From Dolomedes plantarius (lineage: Eukaryota; Arthropoda; Arachnida; Araneae; Dolomedidae): 64,000 bases of DNA. Positions within the stretch are counted from its first letter, which is position 1, and each line of letters starts with the position of its first letter. The translations under genes and the position numbers were made by a program. A model generated the notes under the pieces. The model was not told the origin of the DNA, did no database searches, and saw nothing but the letters and a program-made list of their open reading frames with translations. The DNA is taken from assembly GCA_907164885.2 (NCBI GenBank), contig OU015492.1, forward strand, positions 203,986,297 to 204,050,296, written 5' to 3'. This document shows, one piece after another, positions 22,141 through 33,470 of this stretch.

Positions 22141-24557
22141 AAATAAAAATGTTATGCTGTGTCTCATTAGGGTTACAACAATACCGTCTAGGTATTAACT
22201 AGATATTAAAGTCGTCAAAGTTTACACAATATAATGACTCAAATCACTGCACAAAAAATTACTATCACACAGGAACGTATTTTATTGCATCTCTAACCGT
22301 CTCATTTTACAAATGGAATAAAAATCGTTTTCATTAGGAAAACGGTGTTGCCAATTTATTCAGATAAAAAATGATATTTCAGAAATCAACAAAATCACTG
22401 AGTCAGAAGTTCACAGTGCATGCTGCTACAATGCTACCTCGTACACAGGACATCTCTGTTGATATATTGTACCTTCAATAGCATACATTTAATTAGCCGA
22501 TTTTAACAATATTTATTTAACTCATGAAAAGTATTAATAAACCCAAATGTGACTCAGACGCTTTGAAATATGAATACACATAAAAGTAATTCAATAAATC
22601 ATATGGTTAAGATTAAAATCATGATTTGTTATAAATTTTTATTGGCTCTACGCACTGCCTTATAAAATTGTAATAAATGAATGCATATAAATTCAAGATA
22701 TTAAAATAAATAATCTTGAGTAGTGCAAACAAAAATGGCAGCTTTTATAAATAAACAAAGGTAGTGCGACAAAACTACTATTGCAAAACATGCAATTTCT
22801 TAATTATTGTTCAAATCATGTTTTTTGTTTTACGACAAAAATGTTAAATTTAATGGAGGATATATTTCAGAGATGCAAAAAATATAATTAATTTAATAGG
22901 GTTTGTATGGTATTTTAAACAATTATTTATATTTGATAATTTATACATTCCTTTTAAATGAAAATTTTATCCTTCAAATTTAAAGATGCTTCGAAGCATA
23001 CTTTAGTGTCTATTTGACATTCTCTTAGATGTAGGATTCATATCTTTTTAAGAAATTACAAATAAGTTTTTTGGTAGAGTTAATTAGATATTTAATTAGA
23101 TATTCTTGCGTATTAACTGAAACTAAATAAGCGTTTTACTTTAAGGGATTTAAAAGAGTGGATGTCCAATTTAATTATTTGGTAAATGATTTTCACCTCT
23201 TGAGTTTAATATAAGTGAAACGTTTGAAATCCCGTGAGGCAAAAGTTTAATTGTTAAATAAATTGATGATTTCAATACAAATTTTTTCCCTTGTTTTAAT
23301 CTCCTGCAATTTCCACAATTATCTAATGGGTTGATGAATATTTTATTCAGATTTGAAATGCCGCTACCAAAAAAAGGACAAATAATTCCAAATTTGATTA
23401 ACTTTCATTACATAAGGAAAAATTAATTTTAGGAGAAGTTGCAATCATACTTGATATTTTTTTCCCTCAATATACGATTTCCTGTGTCAATTTTCCAGTC
23501 TGTGCGTTTGTTTTAAATTTCATTAAATAAATTGGAAATGTGTAGTTTTTTCTGTAATAGCAATCCCACTAAGGAGAAATGGGAAATTTAATTAATTCTA
23601 CTTGTTTATTCTGGTTAAAACAATTTGCACTTTTCTTAATTTCATAAGATGCATTTGAATACAAATTTCTTTCTCCATATATATTCCATATTTTTAGGAC
23701 CATAAGAGGGACTTTTTTACATAAAAAAAATAAAACTGGGGTGTGTCTTATGGTCCAAAGATAACCTTAAAATAAAATGAATATTTTATTACATATATTA
23801 TATATATTTATTATTTATATATGTATTATATAACATATACATATATTTTATATAAATTATTTATTATATTTATCATACATATTTTTTATAAATATTTTTT
23901 TTATCTTTATTAATTAAGATATTGAATATACTTTTATATATCTAACAAAATACAAAATATTCCTTTCAAAGTTCTCAAAAATATTGTCTTAAAACAGAAA
24001 GTCGTTGCAAACTGAGTCTTAAAGTAATCAAAACTTTTAAAGTGAACAGCCTATATTTTGGTAAACATTTTGACTGTTCACTTTGTCATTGTATTATTCT
24101 CTTGTTACATTATATTTTCTTCACGTGGAGCGCTAATAGAGTTAAAATCTCTTGAGAGATAATGAGGTTTTATCTTTGTTTATACATATAAACATATAAT
24201 TACTGCCAAGTTTCCACATCATATTCGCAATCCAATTATCAGTCTCAAGGGACATAATTATTGTATTACCAATATTATCATCGTTTATAGTACTTTATGT
24301 ATGACATAAACTATTTTCTCTCTTTTAGTGTACAGAAAATTAGTAAACATATATTATTTAACATAACGCTAGAAACCATAGTATTTTGAACAAAATTAAT
24401 ATCTTAATTTTTTTTATTATAATAACAAATATTACTTCACTGTTGGAAGATTGTCACAAGTAAGGCTTTTCGGGGATTATTCAGATCAAATCATCGCAAT
24501 GGAATAAAATTTGGTGAATATGCCACGAAGGAAAACATTGGATAATTGCTGCTTGTA
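22141..24557. other. Long AT-rich stretch without recognised genes
   Basis: No open frame with coding character. A small inverted pair, TTAGGACCATAAGAGGGAC (23694) and GTCTTATGGTCCAAA (to 23759), looks like a 66-bp solo TIR remnant of an unidentified DNA transposon. (TA)-rich sequence lies at 23780-23900. Confidence 0.5.
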
Positions 24558-24559
24558 CA

Positions 24560-24838
24560 CTGAAGAGCCAGTAAAACTGGTACACCTGCCAAATATCGTG
24601 TAGGACCCCCCCCCCCCGAGAACGTAGAAGTGCTGCAACACGACGTGGCATGGACTCGACTAATGTCTGAAAGTATCCTGGAGGCAATTTACAGCATGAA
24701 TCATGCAGGGCAGTCCACAAATTCATAGTAGTGCGAGGGGGTGGAGTCGTTTTCTGAACAGCACGATGCAAGGCATCCTAGATATGCTCAATAAGGTTCA
24801 AATCTGGGTATTTAGGTGGCCAATGGAAGTCTCTAAAT
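24560..24838 (-). pseudogene. Tc1-like transposase C-terminus
   Basis: The minus strand reads FHWPPKYPDLNLIEHI, then an in-frame TAG, then DALHRAVQKTTPPPRTTMN, LWTALHDSCCKLPPGYFQTL, VESMPRRVAALLRSRGGG. PPxYPDLNxIE carries the last acidic residue of the DDE triad, and VESMPRRVAALxRxRGG is the typical Tc1-like C-terminal block. Everything upstream of the final catalytic motif is missing: similarity stops at about 24838 where unrelated sequence begins. A run of 13 C (24607-24619) lies just after the GGG codons. Dead fragment. Confidence 0.85.
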
Positions 24839-24991
24839 GTAATTGTGGCACTAAAAAAGATGTTGTGGCAGTTAAAAATATTAAGATGACATGGTTGCTG
24901 ATTCTTCTGAAAAATAAGAATGAAAGGGGTGACAGACACAAGTCTAATCATTTAGAAGTACTTCATAATTTATTTTAAATTAAACTAGATG

Positions 24992-25300
24992 GGGCTTAGG
25001 GCCGGTGGCTTAGTGCCTGGTTACATTAGGTTACATCGTTGAGCTATCTGCATATCAGTCATGGAGGATCAGGAGACCGGGGTCGAACGGCCGATATTTG
25101 CAAGGAGAACTTTCGGTCTGGGCGTCGGAATCTGGAATGGTAGAAACATCCTTAGTTGGCAGGGACTAGACGATATCTGTTTCTGCAATTCAAACTCCGC
25201 TCTTGTGCTGGCCCCGTCACGTGACGTGAAGAGGAAAACATCTGGAACTTGGCGACCCAGCGGTCGCCAGCAGGCTCCGCCAAAGCTATAATACAAAGGG
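24992..25300 (+). ncRNA. Possible tRNA-derived SINE inside Tc1-like element B
   Basis: GGTGGCTTAGTGCCTGG fits box A and ACCGGGGTCGAACGG fits box B, but the boxes are about 75 nt apart, longer than usual. The following ~200 bp ends near AGCTATAATACAAAGGG. No target duplication or second copy is seen here, so this is tentative. Confidence 0.35.
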
Positions 25301-25798
25301 TTATTTTGTGTGTTCTACGAGGGGGAGGGGATAAATGGAGAATCTTTTCGCCAAGCGTTAGGCAACCCCTTTTTGGAGGATTACAGAAGAATGTACGGAA
25401 AAGCAGAGACAGCGAAAATTGAGCAAAAAGGGTGCTCTTTGCGTATTATTCCCAACTGTCTGGAGAAAATATATTAGATTAGAAAACAAGAAGGAACAGT
25501 CCCTAATTGCGTTGAGTGGCTGTATGAAAACTATGAATTATTAGCAAAATGTTGAGTAGATTACTAGCAGTATTTATTAGGTTATTGAAATCGTTGAAAG
25601 CGTTACAACAGTAATCTTAGAGTGATCCTAGAACCACTGGGTAGCAAATCTCGACTTGTATCGAGAAAAAAAACAGCTTCGCCAGACACCTGTTGTCTTA
25701 TATAGGTGATGCCGACTGCATAGCGTTACGCTGATTGGTTGCATATCTCCGTTATTTGCGCACGCATGCCTGTACCAGTTTTTTGGCTCTTCAGTGTA

Positions 25799-26348
25799 TC
25801 ATTCTTTCTTAGACATAACCTACATAAGCTATTTCAATTATATTATTATATTAAAAAAATCACATTTTAAAATCAAAACATTAAAATAAAATTTTCTCAC
25901 ACAATAATGATGAAAAAAAATTAAGTATTCCATAATTAATAAATTATACCAACATAACTGAATTATAATTAAAATTCAAATTTATCCTCGTAGTTTTTCG
26001 CACTAGTACTTCAAATTATATCTTCATTAAAACATGTTGAAGATCCACATTATTATTTACTCGACATAAGAAGTTTGTTTAATCCGAGGGGTGTTAAGTT
26101 CTCAATTTTTCAAGTGGAACATATCACGGGGATAGTAAAGTCATAATTTAGTAGCATGTACAGCATCAGTATATTGATTCTTATATCAGTTTTGTTCAGC
26201 AAATGTATAATTCTCCTGTAAGAAATTATGCTAGAGCGAAGGGAAGTGTATAATTCAGATCGGAAAAAGGATCATCTGTGGTACCAATTTTATACACCTA
26301 ACACCATACTTGTCAATGTAGGTCTCTTTCTAATCAGCAAAAAAATAC
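25799..26348. other. No gene recognised
   Basis: AT-rich sequence with no supported feature. Confidence 0.5.
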
Positions 26349-26769
26349 CAGGTTATCATAATTAAACTTGTCCTATTCAAAGCCCTCTGTAGCTATAACC
26401 AAAAGGCGGATTGAGCTGAAATTTTGCAGATAGACAATTCAAAGGATGCTCTGAAGGATTCCGAAAAAAAAAGTTTAAAAAATGTCCGCTAGAGAGCGTA
26501 TTTTTGCCTAAATGCTTGAAAAGTCATGCAATAAATTACTGTGTACAGTAAAAAAGTCATTTAAAACTTTAATTTTTACATTCTCAAACATTATGATGTT
26601 TAAAACTTATTTTTTACATTTTGAAGCATTATGACGGTACAAAAGTTGATAAATGTGACACTGTAAGTGAAGAAGAAAACAATCTGATTTTGCATAAGCA
26701 GAATGAATTAAAAGTAAATTTTGGGTATAAAAAGGATGAGATCGAGTGAGTATCATTCTTTCAGTTACG

Positions 26770-28050
26770 ATGGCAATTAAATTACCAGAACATGCGTTAA
26801 TCGTAAAACTTTTTTATCAAAACCAGAGAAATGCTGTTGCAGCTCTTCGCGAATATCGACGTCAAAAGAAATTGCGTCCATTGTCTCCACAAGGGGTAAG
26901 AGACATGATATCTGGATTTTAAAACACTGGGTGTTTAAGCGTTCAACGTGGTAGAGGACGAAAGCGCATTAACGAAGCAGTCGTTTCAGAAGTAGCACTG
27001 CCCGTTGTCGAGCAGTCACTGACAAATGATCATGGAGTCAGCAGTGCACGTGCAGTGTCACGACAATTAGACGCACCGTATAGAACAGTGCAGAAGATCC
27101 AGAGAAAAATAGTGAATTTTTTTCCGTATGAGATCAGCCACAACCAGCAACTGCTTCTTACCGACAATGGCCGTCGCGTATCTTTTTCCCTGACTTTTAA
27201 GGGGACTCACTACCCTTAAATCTTTAAAACATTCGATTTTTGGAAAAAAAATATATGTTAAAGCCTGATCATTTCTGAACAAAATAAAAGAAACCGCATG
27301 AAAATATTCCGCTTAGTTCCGGAGATATTGATATTCTAAATATTTAATTATTGATCAAGTTTATGGTAAGAAAAATTTTAAACTCATTTTTCTCAAAATG
27401 TAATTTTGCATCATTCCGCAACTGATATCTCAAAAACTATTAAACATAATTCCATGAAATTTTGATCACTGCATAATCGTGTTGTTTTATTGCGTTTGAA
27501 CTAGAGTTATTGCAATCACAGCACATCTTGTTATTTTTTTCAGGGGTAAATTAATGCAAAAATTTAAGGAAATTTTTCGAGTATATATTGAGAAGTTTAA
27601 AAAAATTGAAAAAATATTTTAATGTTGAATGTTTTATGTTCAATTGTATTTTGAATTATTTATTTTAAATATAAAACAGGAATTATACATTTAAGCGTAA
27701 AATTAATTTCATAGTTCCGCGCGCAAACCAGTATACAATAAAAATACTTAAAAAATAAGGTATATCTAAAGCATTTAAAAAAAAAATTATTTAAAATTAT
27801 TTTGAGAGTTGAAAATTTGTTTATTAAAATAAATATATCAATTTATCATATACATAAAATTTGGAAAAATTGGGAGTAAATTGAAATAGTTAATAAATCA
27901 AAATAGAGTCAAATTAATAGAGTCAAAAAGTAAGAAAATATGCCTTATTTCCTCGACTTCATGCTCGAATGGAAGTCGATGACTCCTGGCCGTGGAACAT
28001 TCTCTGGAATGACGAGGCTCGTTTTTATCTGAACGGAACAGTGAACACCC
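26770..28050 (+). pseudogene. VISITOR-like transposase, N-terminal half, interrupted
   Basis: ATG at 26770 gives MAIKLPEHALIVKLFYQNQR, then AVAALREYRRQKKLRPLSP, an in-frame TAA near 26920, RGRGRKRINEAVVSEVALPV, SARAVSRQLDAPYRTVQKI and HNQQLLLTDNGRRVSFSLTF. That is the two-part helix-turn-helix region in one frame. Reading resumes after the insertion at about 27962 with ARMEVDDSWPWNILWNDEAR and FYLNGTVNTQ, which holds the first catalytic Asp (WNDEA). The second and third catalytic residues are absent. The N-terminus aligns with copy B (SSLRLPDRDLLVKLF), supporting the chosen start. Confidence 0.8.
27187..27961. mobile_element. Unidentified insertion within VISITOR-like transposase
   Basis: About 775 bp of AT-rich sequence separates two contiguous parts of the transposase. 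CCCTGACTT at the left edge and CCTCGACTT at the right edge could be a degraded ~9-bp target duplication. No terminal repeats or coding motifs are recognised. Confidence 0.5.
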
Positions 28051-28060
28051 AGATTTTTGT

Positions 28061-28784
28061 CAAGCTTCACATTAAATTTTTAACAAAAATTCTGCAGTTG
28101 GGCCTCACAATGACTAAGGCCGGCCCTTTTAAAGGGCAGTTCTACTTTTCTGCGGATATTTGGAGGGGGAAATTAGGGTTAAAATAGTATTACAGTTGTG
28201 TCTTTTTTACGTAGGGAGGGATACTAAAAATTATTGTCCTTATTTAACATAAATTATTTGCGATTTTGATATTCCTTCTCGAGTAAAACCGTTTTTATAA
28301 CGATTTTGTTTTGACGATACCATAAAAATATCTTTTTAAAGACAGAAGTTAGAAATGCCTTATTAAGCTCTGCATATCTACATTAAATTTAGAGCATGAA
28401 TGCCGAATTTCAGCTTATCAGTAGTCGTAATTTTCGGGAAAAATCAAATCACAAAATATGGGTCGTTGGGTATTAGAAAAAACTCACTATGCTCGTCAAA
28501 AAAATTATTTCATTTTCGGGAAATTTATTTTTCTTGTAGCAATTATCTTCGAAATTTTCCCAGAAGTAAAATATAATCATCATTAAAACTTTTGACTAAT
28601 TAACCATTTAAAACTAAGTTTTTAAAAAAAAGGCTTGAATATTTTTTCGTCTTATATATAATCGTCTTATGTTTAATCCCCCATTTCTAGAACCGACCAC
28701 TTATATCCCAAAATAGGTTTTATATTTGAATTATATATTAATGTAACAGGCCACACTTATAATTTTTAATGAAAACCAAATTAC
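28061..28784. other. No gene recognised
   Basis: Contains a small palindrome GGCCCTTTTAAAGGGC (about 28123-28138). Otherwise AT-rich with no supported feature. Confidence 0.45.
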
Positions 28785-29200
28785 CGGAAAAGATCGCTTC
28801 TCCTTTGGCGAAAGGAAAAAACTAAAAGTTGAAAAAACCCAAATACCCAGAAATCTATATCTGTAATAATAAATTTTTGTATGATCCAGTAATTATAAAA
28901 GTAAACATGACTCTAAATTCCCCTCACGTTACATCGGGAATAAATAAACAGTACGATGCAGGGTAAAAAGTCTAAAAATACGTTGATTACATGAATATAG
29001 AAAACAAAAAGGTGCGATGCTTTTCTTAAAGCCTAAACTTAAAACCTTTATAATTTTCTAAATGCCTAAAGAGCGATAAACACTTCTCGCGGGTTTGCAA
29101 ATGAGATGCTGATTAGACCCGATCCCTCATTTCGAGAATCAACTTTCCCGAGGCAGCAACCCTAAAACCAGTTCCAGCTCTCTTCTGGCGGGATGTGAAC
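28785..29200 (+). repeat. Dispersed repeat D2, copy 1 (no LTR insertion)
   Basis: The reverse complement of 58440-58700 plus 59220-59400 aligns here. Shared blocks are AACCCAAATACCCAGAAATC, ATACGTTGATTACATGAA, CTTAAAGCCTAAA, GATAAACACTTCTCG, GAGAATC and GCAACCCTAAAACC. The other copy carries a ~507-bp insertion at a point corresponding to about 28945, so this copy is the empty-site allele of that repeat. Class unknown. Confidence 0.65.
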
Positions 29201-29559
29201 TATACCAGAATGTATTTGCTCGAGGAAGACACGGTAAGTTGCGCTGGGGAGACTTTCTGTCTAGATATGGTCCCACGAGCCAATCATCAACGATAACTGC
29301 CCAGATGTTCACTGAAGATCTCCACTGTGATTAAGTGGTGTAATAACGCGGTCTTTCTCTGATCTGAATAGCAATCTGCAACGTATTAGTTGGTTAATTT
29401 TCATTTTTTTTTCAGTGACGAAAGTTCAACTTGGACAATGAACTTTACAGTTTTCGGACACACTGAGTGAAATGCAGCCCTAGGTTGTATTGCAAATATT
29501 TTTCGTCTTCATGAGTACTACCACTCTTCTTATTTTGTGGATAGAGTTTACAAAACAAC

Positions 29560-29562
<3 letters not shown>
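29201..29562. other. No gene recognised
   Basis: Unique-looking sequence between repeat D2 and a microsatellite. Confidence 0.4.

Positions 29563-29610
<48 letters not shown>
29563..29610. repeat. (TA)n microsatellite
   Basis: TA tract abutting the solo LTR. Confidence 0.95.
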
Positions 29611-29614
<4 letters not shown>

Positions 29615-30024
29615 ACAGGGGAGACAGACACTGGCCCAATAGATATCTAAATCTCCCATGCTACGGTGAGAAGGTGCTGTTAATAGAGTAAAACTCACTC
29701 CATACTAAATTACGACAATCTCGGCTTCTTACGAAAAAACTTTATTAAGAGGAGAGTACGTCTGCCCAATGCAGTTACATTATCCAAAAAGCGCACAGGT
29801 TTTTTGTTCAGGCGGCTTATATAAACTTTGTCATGTGATCATGATAGCGATTAGGGATTTGCTGTTGTAGATAAGTCACATGTGGTTTCATGTAATCTGC
29901 GCAGATACTATATGAAATTTTGGGTGACGCCACGCACTTTTGAAAAAGGAAGCCATTTAATATTTTCTCTCGAGGTGTTGTGCTGATATTTAGATTCCTG
30001 AACAGATTCCAATCCAACATGACA
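29611..30024 (-). mobile_element. Solo LTR (retrotransposon), ~414 bp
   Basis: On the minus strand it starts TGTCATGTTGGATTGG and ends CTCCCCTGTTACA, the TG...CA borders of an LTR. It holds a TATA box (GTTTATATAAGCC) followed about 95 nt later by a poly(A) signal (CTTAATAAAG), the U3-R order expected for an LTR. No primer-binding site, polypurine tract or internal coding is next to it, hence solo. No clean target duplication is visible because the left flank is (TA)n. Confidence 0.65.
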
Positions 30025-31614
<1,590 letters not shown>

Positions 31615-32114
31615 TGACACGGTGCGTGCTTGCCCCGTGTAACTTTTTACCTACTAATTAACATATAATGACAGTCATTAAACAAAGGCCTGTGGTAACG
31701 AAAGAATATATATATAACATTTAAAAAACTTTATGAACACTAATTAATCCAATTCAATCAGCTAACGCTATACCCCTCATCATCTCAGCTCACAACACGC
31801 GACCTCGTCCAACGGCGGACAACTCTGATCTATGCTTTGTTCTTTTACGCGCTTATGTAAAGGCGCGGGCGAAACACCTTGTGACACCCGTGAGTCAAAC
31901 TTTCGTGATTTCGAACATTCGATAATGCCGTCAATCCAAGCGCGTGCTAGGCAATTAATCGTTGATGACCTCATAGTCTTGTGAAATCTCCGCTGCATTA
32001 AAAAACAACGCTACTCTCTAAATTGGAGAAACACTAAAATCTCTAATAGTAAATTACCGTTTAACGCTAATTTGCCTAATCTAGTTAATTATAGTTTACG
32101 TTCGTAGCATTACA
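31615..32114 (-). mobile_element. 3' LTR of a retrotransposon (minus orientation)
   Basis: On the minus strand a polypurine tract (AAGAGGGAAAGGGGGGA, 32116-32132) is followed by TGTAATGCTACGAACG, the polypurine-tract/LTR junction of Gypsy or BEL-type elements. The other border ends GCACCGTGTCA next to the TA tract. The length is about 500 bp. I see no convincing pol sequence beyond the polypurine tract in 32133-32449. Confidence 0.6.
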
Positions 32115-32115
32115 A

Positions 32116-32132
32116 TCCCCCCTTTCCCTCTT
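32116..32132 (-). other. Polypurine tract
   Basis: Purine-only stretch on the minus strand directly preceding the TG of the LTR; the expected primer for plus-strand DNA synthesis in LTR retrotransposons. Confidence 0.55.
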
Positions 32133-32449
32133 AAGGCTTGCTCACACAGGCAACAGTCCCGTATGGCAAGTGCCCAGAAGAGAAACAGAACTAAAATTTA
32201 AATTCAAAACCTATATGAGTACTAGCTGAGAAATTAACCCTGGCCTAAAATTAATCCCCACATGCACTTAGCCGTATCGAATTGAGGTGTGGTTACACGA
32301 TACACAAGTCTCCAGTCGAGACATAACTTGACATCAAAGAAACATTAATCATTATATTTAAATTATACAATATCAATTATCAAAATATCAAAAATTATGA
32401 AAAATCACTAAAAGAACACTAAAAAAAACACAATTTTCTCAGAATATTA
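32133..32449. other. Probable retrotransposon-internal remnant, not identified
   Basis: Lies on the internal side of the polypurine tract. No domain is recognised on either strand. Confidence 0.35.
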
Positions 32450-32453
32450 TTAA

Positions 32454-32516
32454 CCCTTTCCTTACGGGGTGGGATAGTATGTATCCCAAGAACACATGCC
32501 CATGAATGAATATGAA
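32454..32516. mobile_element. PB-1 half-element (left arm only) starting at TTAA
   Basis: TTAA (32450-32453) is followed by CCCTTTCCTTACGGGGTGGG, ATGTATCCCAAGAACAC and ATGAATATGAATATG, matching the PB-1 arms. A degenerate TA/TG/CA tract follows to about 32570 and then unrelated sequence; the right arm is missing. Confidence 0.75.
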
Positions 32517-32570
32517 TATGTATATATCTATATATATACATACATATATACATACATATACATATATACT

Positions 32571-33127
32571 GTGACATTGCCTCCATTACTACACGAAATT
32601 TGTAATTATATAAGTATGTGATGCTCGTTCCTAGCCCTCCACATGAACATGTCATCTATCGGCTAAATGTTAAACTGAGCGGTCTCATAAACTCTAGGAT
32701 AAGAGGCCATAAAGTTCGTGTAATGTGCGGATCTGACGTTATAAAAAGCATAAATCCCAGAGTGGTTTGAGGGCTCTCCAGAATTTTGACACTATAGCGA
32801 CATGTGGAATCCCATAAACTATGAACACTTACGAGCACTTGAAACGCCGAAGAAAGCTTTTGAATTCGCCGACCGTATAAAAGAAAACCCCTATAGTCCA
32901 CGAAGAGGAGATCTGTTTTTGAGTGTGAGAGAGACGGAGCTCTCTGGTCCGAGAGGCCTTCTGTAGGCCAGCGTTGTCGGTGAATACGAAGCCATCCTGA
33001 CATATCTAACTGTAAATTCTAATTCGCTGTACATACTTGCTTTAACTGCTGTAGTTGTAGTATGTTTAACGTATCGTAGTAAAATAGTTGAAGCGAAATG
33101 CTTGTCGTATTATTGACTACTTTACAA
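32571..33127. other. No gene recognised
   Basis: A 115-codon minus-strand open frame (32656-33003) has no recognised motif. Confidence 0.4.
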
Positions 33128-33234
33128 TACATATATACATATACATATATACATATACATATACATATACATATATATTTATATATATACATACATACAT
33201 ATACATATACATTTATATATATGCATACATACGT

Positions 33235-33297
<63 letters not shown>
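33128..33297. repeat. (TA)n/(TACA)n microsatellite
   Basis: ATACATATACAT-type repeats grading into (TA)n, ending at a TC that starts a Helitron-like sequence. Confidence 0.9.
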
Positions 33298-33298
<1 letters not shown>

Positions 33299-33470
33299 CT
33301 TTATATACATATGTCTTCTGTCTGTGTATGTCACTGCATTCCTCCTAAACGGCTGGACTGATTTTTATGAAATTTTGTGTGTGCGATTAAGTTGATTCTA
33401 GAATGGTATAGATTCACAAGAAGAAACCCTAGCAACCCTAGGGGGGGCAGGGGGCACATGTAAAAATAAT
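33298..33470 (+). mobile_element. Helitron-like 5' end leading into the minisatellite
   Basis: TCTTTATATACATATGTCTT is followed by ATTCCTCCTAAACGGCTGG and TTTTATGAAATTTTGTGTG. A TC start plus the CTCCTAAACGGCTGGACTGA block is, from general knowledge, common at the 5' end of non-autonomous Helitron-type elements of arthropods. No CTRR 3' end is recognised beyond the array at 38890, so the element limits are open. Confidence 0.5.

Larger units (their letters stand above)
24558..25796 (-). mobile_element. Tc1-like element B (internally rearranged)
   Basis: The left end CACTGAAGAGCCAGTAAAAC and the reverse complement of the right end CACTGAAGAGCCAAAAAACT form the TIR, continuing to TGGTACA. TA flanks both ends (24556-24557, 25797-25798). 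Transposase sequence is confined to the left third; the middle is unrelated and includes a tRNA-like segment. Confidence 0.85.
26349..28060 (+). mobile_element. VISITOR-like (Tc1/mariner superfamily) element A, split and 3'-truncated
   Basis: The left end CAGGTTATCATAATTAAACTT corresponds to CATGGTGTCCATAATTAAACT of the element at 40370. The stretch after it (a CCCTCTGTAGCT... block, then GTCCGCTAGAGAGCGTATTT) keeps the same layout. Transposase pieces follow on the plus strand with a ~775-bp foreign insertion between them. The right end is gone. The name is my assignment from the WPxxSPD-type core of the related copy B. Confidence 0.7.

Noticed and set aside
32656..33003. 115-codon minus-strand frame as a gene
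   Set aside because: No domain or homologous copy recognised; it may be chance in a moderately GC-rich stretch.
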